Source: Lichenostomus cassidix
Taxonomy: Eukaryota > Chordata > Aves > Passeriformes > Meliphagidae
Direction of reading: 5' to 3'
DNA: 64,000 nt
Assembly: GCA_008360975.2 (NCBI GenBank)
Contig: CM039182.1
Coordinates: forward strand, 30,074,566-30,138,565
Translations under genes and position numbers: made by a program
Part shown: one piece after another, positions 28,109-38,739 of the stretch
Layout: every line of letters begins with the position of its first letter
Numbering within the stretch: position 1 is the stretch's first letter
Notes under the pieces: generated by a model
Told to the model about the DNA's origin: nothing
Databases searched by the model: none
The model's input: only the letters and a program-made list of their open reading frames with translations

Positions 28109-28189
28109 CGGCGCTGCCAGGTCCCCGTCCCCTCACCAGCCGGCATGAGGAGCGTCTGGCGAGCAGGCCCGGCCCGGCCGATGTAACAC

Positions 28190-28450
28190 TGTTTGTAATG
28201 AGAAATCTAAACAGGGAATGGCAGCGAGGCATGACAGGAATGTTTCCATTGGAGAAGCCCGTGCAGAGAAAAAGCATAAGCAAAGCCATGTCCAGAAGGC
28301 CTTTCAGCTGGCCGGCACGGAAGACTGATGTTATTGTACACGGGCTGTCACGCTGCCAGCCCTCCCTCACGGGTTTGTTTTCTCTCATGCTCTCCCTCTC
28401 CCTCTCCCTCTCCCCTCTCCGCTGCCTTCCTCCCGGGGCCGGCTGTTTGC
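28190..28450. promoter_or_regulatory. Possible conserved intronic block upstream of the GC-rich exon
   Basis: Between two repeat tracts is a complex, non-repetitive stretch with a more moderate GC content. It contains TGTTTGTAATGAG, GGAATGTTTCCATTGG and ACTGATGTTATTGTACACGG. It resembles sequence held by selection inside an otherwise fast-changing island. This is inference from appearance. Confidence 0.3.
28390..28420. repeat. (CTCTCC)n pyrimidine hexanucleotide repeat
   Basis: About five CTCTCC units end some 35 bp before the splice acceptor at 28453-28454. The repeat may strengthen the polypyrimidine tract. Its length could vary between individuals. Confidence 0.8.
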
Positions 28451-28454
28451 TCAG

Positions 28455-28562
28455 GTGGACAGTGACACCGTTTGGAACGAGCTGCACTCGGCCGGGGCGG
28501 CACGCATGGCGGTGGGCTGTGTCATCGAGCTGGCGGCCCGCGTGGCCTCCCGGGAGCTGAAG
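28455..28562 (+). CDS. HDAC9: HDAC9 exon d: GC-rich deacetylase-domain exon
   Basis: This 108-bp exon starts and ends in phase 0, between TTTGCTCAG and gtgagg. It encodes [20 protein letters not shown] followed by [28 protein letters not shown] and [13 protein letters not shown] are core class IIa helices that support the catalytic pocket. By my count 32 of 36 codons end in G or C, far more than in the neighbouring exons. Against human HDAC9 as recalled (HSSGAARMA, ELASKVASGELK) there are four replacements (Ser to Ala twice, Lys to Arg, Gly to Arg), all possible by AT-to-GC or GC-neutral changes. The exon is intact and in frame, so the gene appears functional. Confidence 0.95.
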
Positions 28563-28895
28563 GTGAGGTCCGGGTCGCGCCGTGGGTGGGAGCGCCGGGC
28601 GGGCCGGGAGCGCGGGGGGCTCAAGGGCGGCGTTGTTCCAGCGCTGGCTCGGGGCAGGGCGGCGGGACGAGCGCCGGGAGGGCGGCCGGCCGCGAAGGTG
28701 TGGCAGTGCGGAGCCGCAGCGGCGGTGGGTACTTGCAGCGCGGAGGTGCTGCAGCCCGAGGTGACCTCAGCGCGCATCGCTGGCTAGTGGCCGCGGCGCT
28801 GCCTTTGAAGTCAAGTTTTAATGTTTTTTTCTCTCTCTTTTTTTACTCTGGTTGTTTAGTCACGTGCGTAACGTGCAGATCCCTCCCAGCGAGAG

Positions 28896-29092
28896 GGCAG
28901 GCAGGGACAGGGACAGGGGCAGGAGCAGAGACAGGGGCAGGGGCAGGGGCAGGGGCAGGGGCAGGGGCAGGGGCAGGGGCAGGGCAGGGGCAGGGGCAGG
29001 GGCAGGGGCAGGGGCAGGGGCAGGGGCAGGGGCAGGGGCAGGGGCAGAGGCAGGGCAGGGCAGGGCAGGGCAGGGCAGGGCAGGGCAGGGGC
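28896..29092 (+). repeat. GGGGCA hexanucleotide array grading into a CAGGG pentanucleotide array
   Basis: About 20 CAGGGG units (28905-29048), broken by an occasional CAGGG unit, are followed by about eight CAGGG units (about 29050-29090). The edges hold degraded forms (GGGACA, GGAGCAGAGACA). Four-G runs spaced by CA make the + strand a strong candidate for G-quadruplexes. Because six is a multiple of three, every frame stays open as a dipeptide repeat (Gly-Ala, Gly-Gln or Arg-Gly on +; Pro-Leu, Pro-Ala or Pro-Cys on -). This explains the long spurious open frames here. It lies about 350 bp downstream of an HDAC9 exon. Confidence 0.95.
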
Positions 29093-29189
29093 GCGGCTGG
29101 CCGGGCGGTGCCAGGCTGCCAGGCTGTGCTGTGCCCTGCTCCTGCCGAGCCCTGCCCGCTCCCGCTCCGTGCTGCCGCATCTGCCAGGC

Positions 29190-29420
29190 GGGCTGTGCAA
29201 AACCCAAATTATCCCCAGTCTAAACAATTTATAACAGCTCCAGACCTGACAGACTTTGACATTTTATTTGGTATTTTAACGGCCCTGTTTCAAGGTACAC
29301 CATATGCAGCCGGAGTGCAGGCTTGCCCCAATAAACATTGCTGGGGCTAACATGTCTCCTTAATGAAACTGTTTATTCACTTTCCAGTCCACATACTAAT
29401 GGATTCAGTCCTATTTCCAG
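29190..29420. promoter_or_regulatory. Possible conserved non-coding block after the G-rich array
   Basis: Immediately after the array the sequence becomes complex and balanced. It has AAACAATTTATAACAGC, TTTTATTTGGTATTTTAACGG and CAATAAACATTGCTGGGG. CAAT and ATTG cores flank a TAAA motif, suggesting SOX- and HOX-type sites. Visual judgement only. Confidence 0.3.
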
Positions 29421-31626
29421 AATCAAGATGGAAATAAATATTTTAAAATTATCACTGCATGATGGTTTTTAAAATTCAAAATTCTGTTTGAACTGGAGAA
29501 TTTTCTTCCTGTATATCTGTCTGATTTCAATCAAAATATGTTAGCTCTGGGAATGGGTACATACAGTTATGTGTATATGTAGGTATTGGTGTATATTGGT
29601 GTATAAATGACAGCACAGTCAGGTGAAATGCAGTACCATAGGTCTAACGAATGCAGTTGCTAAACTTTTATGTTCAGACACTGAAATCATTAGCCAGGTA
29701 CCACACAAAATGTACAAATTTTGGAATCTCAGATCAAGGACAGGGTGCATCATATGGGACCCTGTTGTGTATCCTTTCTGATGGGTTCTTCATCCTCTTT
29801 ACACTTTTTTGAGCACAGTAGGGGGCATAACTCACTGTGCATTGTTCCACACACAAGACTAATGAAAGTGAAGAAGGATTTTTTAAACTAGTTTTTATCT
29901 TGGCAACTGTAGGACATAACCAGTCTCTAAGACTATTTAAAAGCAAGTTTTGATAAGAATAATGAGATATGTTCTGTGTGCACTTGGCATGAGTGGGGTC
30001 TGCTGCAGAATCTTCACCACTTACCTCTGTACATTTGTGGTGTGTCTCTCAAAGTGTAAATGTTCTTGCTTATCTCTGTGTGTGATAGCTGAAAAAATCA
30101 TCAGTCATTGTGAGACTTGTCTTGCTACTGGTGTTGCAGCAGTCTGTAAACAAATGTTTCATATTTAGTATTACATATTTTATATTTAGAACTAGTTTTT
30201 AGTTAACATTATTGTTAATCCTAAATAGAATCTTTTTCTACAATGCAGAGAATTGAACCAGTCTCATGCAACTTGCATTTGAGACATAGGAAAGGCAATT
30301 GTTCAATAGATACACCCAGCAGTTGGTTTAGAACAAATCATCAGAAAAATCCCCTCCATCAGGAGTAGGAAAGTATTTGCTGTGAAAGAGAATTGTGAAT
30401 ATTCCTGCCCTTCCTGATAGGTGTTTATCTAACCTGCTCCCAGTTTTTCAGCATGAAGCCCAGTGACTTACAGGCCACTATGGCATCTGCATGAACCATC
30501 AGTCTCCATGTGGTATTTTTAATTTAAGGTTATGGAAAGGTTATTAATGCCTAACTGTCAGTAGAAAAGCATGTTAGCAGAAGTTCTGTAAATACAACAA
30601 TCCTGGCATTAGCTATTTTGGCAGAGTCTTCCTATGTTTGCTTTGTCACTGTATCCATTCAAACCCAGGATTTGCCAGTATGTAGCTCTCAATACTCTCA
30701 TACTGTAAATTACATTACATTTGCTGTGTTTTTCTGGAGTTCTCTACAATCTCTATAAGATTTTAGACCCACAGATCTGTTACGTTTCAGTCCACTTTTA
30801 TGCCTTTGCATGTTTCTTTTCCATCTTGCTGCCATTTTATCTGCAGAAAAATAAGTTGATGTGCTGTTTCTGTTAGGGAAAATACCACTTTTGTAGCATA
30901 CTTATGAAGATCTGAGGCAAAGAAGATGAAATTGACCACTTTCATGTGCATTCCTTGAGCAAATATGCATGTGAAGCAGCCACTTGGGGCATGTACTGAG
31001 AGCACTGAGTGGGAAGATTAAGTCTGATGGGAATCTGGAATGATCTGCTACAGCCTCAGAATTTTTGGATGACAAAAAAAGTGCCTTCCAAGAATTGTAT
31101 GCAAGCTATAACAGCTCTGCAACATGTTAACAGCAAGATGAGAGCAGTAGAGAAGTACACCGTAGTAGTTCCTGGGATGTTTACCACTGTGGATTGCTAT
31201 CAGATGGGGTACTGTCAATTTGGTGTCATCTTAAGAAAAGAAGATAAATTATGAGACAGAGCATACTGATTTGTTGGAAATCCCAGAGTTCTCTGAGGAG
31301 AGCTGCATGTCCTGAAGTTCACAGTGGCAGACCCACAATGCATGGAAATGAGTAACCACAGAGCAGTGCTCCACACTGGAGCAGAGAATGCAGTGGAATA
31401 TCTACACAGTGCACTGGAGAATCATAGATGCCCATTTCTGAAACAGCTTTGGTGCCTTTAGGAAAATCTCAGAGTAGAACTGTCTAGTGTAGACAAAGTC
31501 ATGAGACAAAAAGCCTCAGAAATGAGAAGCTGAAGTAATTAATTTAACAAGCACTTTCCTGACATGAGGATTATCAAATTTTTAAGTGTAGTCAGATTAT
31601 AGTAAGCCCAAAAATTTCTTACATCT

Positions 31627-31805
31627 TGACGAATGAATGTCGCTGTTGAGCCGCTAGCAGAGAAAAGAACCCAGTTCTCAGTGGCAAGAAGGAAAAGACC
31701 TTTATTGTTTTGATTTCGACATATATATAGAGTTTTCAAAGGTCACCCAGATTGGTCAGCCAGAAACCTCCCCCTAGGCCTGATTGGCCAGGTCTGCACC
31801 GTCCA
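31627..31805 (-). mobile_element. Compact solo-LTR-like element, antisense to HDAC9
   Basis: Read on the minus strand, this 179-bp stretch has promoter and polyadenylation signals in LTR order. There are two CCAAT cores (complements at 31783-31787 and 31752-31756), a CTATATATATG TATA box (about 31720-31731), and AATAAA (31701-31706). A T/C-rich R/U5-like stretch (GGTCTTTTCCTTCTTGCC) follows. The minus-strand ends would be TG and CA. Flanking bases CATCT (31622-31626) and AATCT (31806-31810) match at four of five positions, as for a small target duplication. No internal retroviral genes are present, so it is a solo LTR or LTR fragment. The exact ends and family are uncertain. Confidence 0.6.
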
Positions 31806-32550
31806 AATCTTGGGACACTGTTTTTAATAACATCCAAACTTTATCTTTATTTATAAAACACAAAAAGAATTCTCATGGGAAAGACCTGTGCTAGCCACAA
31901 ATGAATATGTATGTTCAAAAAAAATGCAACATGTTTTTCTGAAGATAAGTTGAATATAATATTTAATTTTATAGACATGAATTCAATCAATTTAAACTGC
32001 AGGTTTTTTACAACAGTGGCTAGCTAGAATGTGGAGACAAACATCAAGTACCTTGTATTTACTGGGATCTGACATATAAAGTTCATTTCAGGAAGGACAG
32101 GACATTTCAATTTCTATACTTCTTCCATGGTCTCTACTGATACTGCTTGCTGTTACACAAGTGACAGTACTAGGTTGGAGCTATAGGTCCATATTGCTAA
32201 AAAAAGAGTTGAGACAACTAAATAAACCATGAAAGTCTGCAGAACAATTGGGAGATTCATTATGGAGCTGGGTGAGTCAGACTCATATACAAGGCAAAAA
32301 AATCTTTATTCTGAATTTCCTGAGACTATCAGTCCCATTGCACACAAGTCTCATTGAGAACAGCAACATGTTGTTCATCCGATTTGGACAGTGTTCAAAA
32401 ACTGACCAGGAATTAAGAGGAATTCTCTTTGCTGTAGTTCAAACCCCTTGTGAGACATCGGATTTCTTTGATCTCCTTGATCACTGGGAAAAGCATCAAT
32501 ATGACAGTACAAGGGATGTAAAACAATAGCCACAATAGTAATTAACAGGG

Positions 32551-32612
32551 ATTTTTTTTTTGAGGGGGTAGTTTTGGAGTGGGTTTTTTTTGGATTGTTT
32601 TTTTTTTTAAAT
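32551..32612. repeat. T/G-rich low-complexity tract
   Basis: Runs of eight to ten T alternate with GGGGG and GGAGTGGG blocks. A second T-rich stretch follows at about 32655-32664. This is simple sequence with strong strand asymmetry. Confidence 0.65.
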
Positions 32613-34579
32613 CAGGACAAATTGTCCCTTCTCTGGGGAGTCTTGATCTGGATGTTTTTTTTTTAATTATATACAACTGTTAAAATTAAGAATTCTATGG
32701 GGCTGGTTAGTAATATAATGAGCAGTCATTAATATCCATTTGATACACTTTTGAGGCAATATTTAATAGAGACTAAAGAATCACACCACTGAAACATATA
32801 GTGCTATAAATGTGTTATACTGAGTCAAATGCTATGCTTTTACTTTTTTCACTAATTTATTTACATGTCTGATGAATGTCATCTTGGCAATATTACAATA
32901 GGAGATGAGCCTAGTTACTGCCTGAAGGTTACCTTTTTTTTAGTTTTTTGTAATTAGGAAAGTTGCTGATGCACAATGAGGTATTTATGTTATGTGGAAT
33001 CAGAGCCACGCCTCTCCTGTCTGTCTGTTTTTATGTATCTATGTTTGGTCATTTCTCATTTCCCCAACAGATTTATGTTGAAAGCTTCTAATAGTCTGCT
33101 GCCTGACTACAGATTTGTAGAAGAGGGGAGTATGTGGATCTGGGTGAATAGAATTCCACCACAGTCATTAGCTCTATCCAATAAATAATTTTATCAGATA
33201 AGGGAAGTTTTATGAGATATTCCTTAGTGCTTGGGGAAGAGGTAGATGTAGTGCCCTGAATATGATTTCTTGCATGAGTGTAGCTCATGAACTTGAAAAT
33301 CATTGTTTTTAGTCTCTATGTAATGACCACATCTTCAGAAAGAGGGCCCAAAAACATGCAGAGAGAGAGCATTTCTTTCCTGGAAGTGTCTCCTAAGGCT
33401 CTCACTCCTGTCTTTTATTGCCATGGGATGTGGCACTGGTAGGTGCTGTCCTGCCCTCCTTTCTCATTTATTTCCCAGCCTGGCCCAGCTGTTTCCCTTA
33501 CATTGATTCTGATGCTCAGCTCAGGTCCCCTCACCTCGCTGCTGTTGCACTACTTCACTCACAGGCACCAGAAGACTCTTCCCTTGTCTCTGCATCTGTC
33601 CTACACAGCAGGCACGTCTCTCCTGCTGCCCAACGGGACAAGACATTGTGCAAACCCCGCGTTAGACAAATCTAAGTGAAAAATAAGGAGAGTTTCTGCA
33701 TCTGTGGTCTTTTGAGTTTCAGATTTCATTTGTAACTGTTAGAACTTGCAAAGAATCTCATCTTTAGGACTTAGCTTGCCAAGTTATTGTTTTTGTTTTT
33801 CCTGAAAGAGTTTAGGTTGCTGATATTTTGATTTTGTTAACCAAATTATTCATTTTGATGCTGCTACCTGTTTTGTTGCCATATATTAAGTGTTTATGAA
33901 ATGGTTAATACTACATTTAAAAAGTTGGAACTCAGTTCAGTTAAGTTAGTGTGATAATTTTGAAATAATTATACTTCATTGAGTAACGTCCTTCAAAATG
34001 TTATTTGTTCTTGCAATAGTTGTTTTATTGTGTATTATTTTGTGAACATGAAATGCGTCTTAATTTCTTTTCTGATAACAAATTGTACATTTCTCTGGCT
34101 GTTCATCAATATCTTTAAATTGACTGGTAGGAGTAAAAATTATACAGGTGAAAAGTATAATAATTAAGAGTATACCTAATAAGAACCTCTTTTTGGGAGA
34201 GGCTCCCAAATGTGAGATGGTATCATTCTCCCAGTGGGAGATGACTTTACATCATCATGGATAACTCACTGCCAGAGCAGACCATGGAACTACTTAAAAT
34301 ACAAAGGAACATTGCTGAAACGTTTTTCTTCAGCCTCAGATGACCCCTTCAGTACTATTATAAGCTAGGATTGATTAAGTACAGAACCTATAATAAGGAT
34401 TACTGTCTGGTTTACTTTGCACGTCCTTTAAATATGTAAATCTTGGTTATAGTAGCACTCTTTTCTGTGATAGAAACACGTAGGGCCATATATTTTTAAT
34501 TTGACAAACTTGAAACAGAAGAGACCTACACAAAAAACTATCAAGAGCCAATAGGATTTGTATGATTACTCCCTGCTTT

Positions 34580-34597
34580 AAAAAAAAAAAAAAAAAA
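34580..34597. repeat. Poly(A) tract, 18 bp
   Basis: An uninterrupted A run follows CCCTGCTTT. No recognisable retroposon body precedes it. Confidence 0.8.
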
Positions 34598-34696
34598 GTT
34601 TGAATGAATTAAAAAGCAATTTTTCCCAAGAGCACTCAAGAAAAATGGTACTTCAGCTGACTCAAGTGAAGCACAAGCCCGTTTTCTACCTATCGT

Positions 34697-34741
34697 CTGT
34701 GTGTGTGCACATGCACATGCACATGTACACAAACACACACG
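34697..34741. repeat. Compound GT/GCACAT/AC microsatellite
   Basis: A GTGTGTGTGC run passes into three ACATGC/ACATGT units and then ACACAAACACACAC. The alternating purine-pyrimidine pattern could adopt Z-DNA, but the tract is short. Confidence 0.75.
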
Positions 34742-36904
34742 CATAAAGTTGCCCTTTTGGTAGTTAAGGGTCATTTGACAGAATGAAAGCAATTTAAATT
34801 AGTTTCCCCTGAACCAGAATCTGATACATTCCTGGGATGGTTCTTTCTGATATGTCAGGTTGAATCAATACCACAGTAAACCTCATGAGTTTGGTTGTTG
34901 CTACTCTGGTGTCTGAACCATAGATGACTTATATTGAACTTGAAACTCTCATTCCTAATGAGCTTGGTTTTTACTGTTCTCAAGGCCTTTGTCACACAGG
35001 GCTATAGAAGAATCATCAGGTGGTAAGTAGTAGTAATCTAGTGAATAAACAGAATTAGCTTAATCAACCTTCTCTTCCCCCAAAGTTCTTAGTTTTCTAG
35101 TCTTAAAAGTATTCTGAATAAAAATATGTTAGCCATATTTCACAGTTCTATTGCTATGCTTTATTGGACCAAAAACCTAAAATGAATTCTCATTCTAAAG
35201 ACAAAAGAAGCAAAAAGAGATGAAAACAAATGTCTCCCTAGTCCCACAGTGTCCTTCCTCTGGTAAAGCTTCAGGCCAGCAAATTTCCATGCCTGCCTGA
35301 AGAACACAAAACCCAACGCAGCTCCTCTGGTTGCCTACAGAAGTCTCCTTTTCTGGAATGTGCTCTGTGCTCAGGTGCCTCCTGGACAGTATTTCTCCTG
35401 CAAGTTCTGCCCTACCCTTGTTTCTACCTTCTCACCCTTTGCCACATAAAAATCTCCCTCTGCCTGAAAAAAAGTTCCAAGTGATGTGTGAAGGCCACAA
35501 AAAGAGGCATTTTTTCCACACCCAGCCACAGCACTTTGAACAATGCATTTGTGTAAGAGACAGTAACAAATGAATATTTATTTTACAACTGTTAAAGATA
35601 TGATTGATAAAACCCATCAATCAAAGTTACCAATGAAGTCTTTTAGGTAGTACGTTGTATTCTTTGCTTTTACAAAGTTACAAAAAATTGCAAAATTTCA
35701 TATTAAACCATCTCTTAGATACTCTATCCCAGCAATTATGGTTATATTTATAGCTGAATGACCGTTATTATTTCATATAATCAGACAACTTTAATTATAT
35801 GTGGGTACATAGCTTATCTCCATGACCACTCTGTACTTTAAACTCTCTTGTCTGCTTTCTTTCCCAGTATGGTTAACACTAGTTGTGGCTAAACAGGCCA
35901 TCATGGTTGTATATAAGTTAGTCTGCAAGCACCAACTTTCATGTGTGTTTTCTGGTGCTATCCACTTAGACCTTGAGGAAGGCAGACAGAGAACTCTTTG
36001 TTTCCATCAGAGTTAAATGTTCAATGTCCATTTCTGTGTACTTGGCCTCTACTAGCTTCCTCTGCAAGACAAAATGGTATTCCCTCATGTCCATTACTGT
36101 TTTCTTGGCAAATCTACATGCTGCTAATAGTGCTCTGTTAAATCACAGGTTCTTGTTCACTGCATTCGTAGACCCCCAGGGCCAAATCCTGGCTCCTGCT
36201 CTGGCTGCATGAGTAGCTTGTAAAATTGTCCTAAACAGGTGCCCAAGGATTGCCTCAGCCTTTCACCACTCATTCTCATGCTTACTCACCCTGATGGATG
36301 GCATAGTTTGGGATTGTGTTGCAGCATAAGTGGCACTGGCAAGAATCTGCTTAACTTCTTCCTGGTACCAGTTGCAAGGGGATTCTTGCAGGCAGCCAAG
36401 ATTTAAAGCAGCCCTGATGTTTGTTATTGTAGGAGTTGACTACATCAGAGATAGCAGAGTCAAAGATGGCACTAAGGTCACTTTTAGGGGTTAGACCTGT
36501 CAGATACACTGTATGGACCACCTTTTAAGTATAAAGAAATAGTATTTTTATATGACTTTACAAGGATATAATATGTATGTATATATATATCTAAAGAAAT
36601 ATAAATTCTGACAGGACAAAATGGATACATTTGTGTATAGTGATGTATTATACATTTCTGTATAATTCTCGTTCTGAAACCTGTGCACATTGAAGCAAAA
36701 ATAGTACCTTTCCATTAAAAACAAGTGCATGTCCAAGAATGCCGTGTTTAAGCACTGTTAATTTTATGAGCTAGTTCCTAGATAGGTTAAGGGATTTAGA
36801 CAAATAGAAATTAAAAACTTCCAACACCGAGCCTTAGGAGCAGGTTGAGCTTCTTGTGTTGAGTTCAGACCCCCAGTTAGTTACCAGGTCTCCATCTGAA
36901 ATAT

Positions 36905-37150
36905 ACAGAGCAGCTGAGGTTAGAAGTGGCCTCTGGAGATCATTGTATCCACCTTCCTTCCTCAGAGTTGCCTAGAGCTAGTTGCCTAGGACTATATCCA
37001 GATGGCTTTTGTATATCTCCAGGAATGGAAACTCTACAACCTCTCTGGGCAGCCTGTTCTATTGCTCGGTCACCCACACAATAAGTGGATATTTTATATA
37101 TTCACAGGAAGCCTCTGGTATTTCAGAGCCCATCACCTCTTGAATAGTTG
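36905..37150 (-). mobile_element. CR1 LINE fragment, antisense
   Basis: The + strand reads GAGGTTAGAAGTGGCCTCTG, GAGATCATTGTATCCACC, then TATCTCCAGGAATGGAAACT and ACAACCTCTCTGGGCAGCCTG with TTCTATTGC. This is the reverse complement of the avian CR1 3' region (AGGTTGGAAGGGACCTCTGG, GAGACTCCACAACCTCTCTG, GCAACCTGTTCCAGTG). It lacks part of the 3' tail and is moderately diverged. It lies in an HDAC9 intron, with no effect evident. Confidence 0.75.
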
Positions 37151-38739
37151 GCATAGATGGCATTGCACATTCATACAGGGGTTTACAGCTTAAAATACAA
37201 GAAGACCTTAAATTTGTAATAATAATTAAAGATTTTTATGTTTGAATAAAAGCTGAGGAAGAGCATGACTCCATAGAAAACAGCCTGAAAAGATGTGTCT
37301 CAATATCTATTTTATGGACCACATAATCTAAATACACTAAGTGGTGTGGGAAGCAAATTTACAAAATCTTTCCCATGTTCAAGAAGGAGTTGAACCTGAG
37401 TCTTCTACTGCTTCAACAAGTGCTCTTGGAGTGCCTGCTGTAGTTTATTGCGATTTTTTGTATGGCAGTGACTTTTCTCGAAGTCAGCAAAAAGCCAGAT
37501 GATTTTACTAGGGTAATACCAGGCTGAAACTAGTGTGCACTGCTTCTCAGTGAGGCTTCTCACCATGCCTGGAGTACCTGACTGGCCAGGTCACTCTTGG
37601 TTCACTTGGAATCTAGGCAGAGCAAGCTCCTCACTGTCATGTGATTGGAAGAGTCATTCACACCTTGCCATAATGACCACATATTGTCCTAGAGAAAAAT
37701 TGCCTACATCTAGTTTTACCTCCTATATAGAGGTAACATAATGGAAACACCAGTAGAACTCTGCCATAGATGGTCGGTTCCAAGACCTGGATTGTCCACC
37801 CACGTTGTGGTATTGCCTTGAGTACTTGTCTTGGAAAGTTTCATGGAGAGGCACAGTAGATGCTCAAGCATGATGTAGCCTAGCACTGTAACCCAGCACA
37901 CTACAGAAAGGAATCAACTCAATCATCAAAGACAAGGCCACAGTAGGATTGACACCTCTGTATTTTGGAAATTGAGCATCCACCTACTGATTTAGAGTCA
38001 TAAAAGAAGAGAATACTTAGCTTACTGTGGAAAAAGACTAACATTTTTCTCGGTTTTCATTAAAGGTTCAACTCAGTGGGTTTATCTGCAGTCAATCTTC
38101 TGTGTAAACTGAGCCTGGCCAACTTTTCTTCCTTTGTTGTTCAAATATGCACAGATTTTAAAATATTTCTATTCAGGCTTTACTCTTTATCCTCAAATTT
38201 AAATAAAGGTAATCACATAATGGCACAGACATGAATAGTTTTTCTAATGTTCATGTCTGTCAGTCAGTTTAATGTTCTGTATACTTATAAAGGTGTCTGT
38301 ATCCTAGTATAAATAAGGCTCTGTACAAAAACGCTTTGAATTTATGTGTGTTGGCTTCATTTTCAACATTTTGCTCTGTGTTAGTCTTTCTATCCTTAAA
38401 GCAGATTTTTGCCTTTCTGTCTACTGTTCTACTGTCTACTGAGCTCACTGTCTGGTATTTTTTTTCCTAAATAACTTGCCTAAATAAAAACCAAAATCAT
38501 GTTCCATTGCGCTAATGTATGCTGTGTTCATGCTAAGTTTGAAAGTACGAGAAATTAAGGGTTTTACCAATTGCACAAAAGTTGCCAATGATTCTGTATG
38601 GTAAATAGTTTTCAGTGTTTGGTATAATTCCACTTGATATTTTATCATCAGTGTAACCTATGCACTGCATTTTTTAAAAAGAAAATTTCCCATATGAATA
38701 CTGGACTTTTTGTGATGTAAAAATATGAAAAATGGTCAT

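Larger units (their letters stand above)
14249..28454 (+). other. HDAC9: HDAC9 intron (14.2 kb)
   Basis: This is a long intron without supported genes. It includes enhancer-like blocks (about 14500-14790 and 17990-18500), an A/T inverted-repeat cluster (21264-21350) and a pyrimidine tract (27238-27268). At its 3' end GC content rises abruptly from about 27950 up to the next exon, with a 12-13-bp tandem array and a CTCTCC repeat. The acceptor is TTTGCTCAG. Confidence 0.85.
27950..29200. other. Intragenic GC-rich island with a CpG-dense core
   Basis: Composition changes abruptly from AT-rich to GC-rich near 27950 and back near 29200. CpG is very dense from about 28470 to 28790; the exon alone (28455-28562) has about 12 CpGs in 108 bp. 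The island spans one HDAC9 exon and carries two minisatellites and a hexanucleotide pyrimidine repeat. It could be an alternative promoter, an orphan CpG island or a recombination hotspot. No promoter motif or first-exon structure is recognised. Less GC-rich segments inside it (about 28190-28350) look like normal conserved intron. Confidence 0.75.

Noticed and set aside
27927..28487. 186-codon minus-strand open frame
   Set aside because: It is a shadow of the same GC-rich repeat region.
27802..28560. 252-codon + strand open frame ending at the exon
   Set aside because: It covers the 12/13-bp tandem array and overlaps the HDAC9 exon in another frame. The low-complexity sequence is rich in Pro, Trp and Arg, with no recognisable domain.
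28856..29227. Minus-strand Pro-Leu/Pro-Ala repeat open frames
   Set aside because: These are translations of the GGGGCA array. They are mentioned only as dipeptide-repeat potential, not as genes.
28472..29350. 292-codon + strand open frame through the CpG island and G-rich array
   Set aside because: It runs out of frame with the real exon at 28455-28562. Its length comes from GC-rich, stop-poor DNA and a hexanucleotide repeat that keeps all frames open. It has no domain.
33380..33680. GC-richer stretch with two overlapping + frames (possible exon)
   Set aside because: Neither frame matches HDAC9 or another family I recognise, and splice sites do not fit the phase of the flanking exons, which already join correctly.
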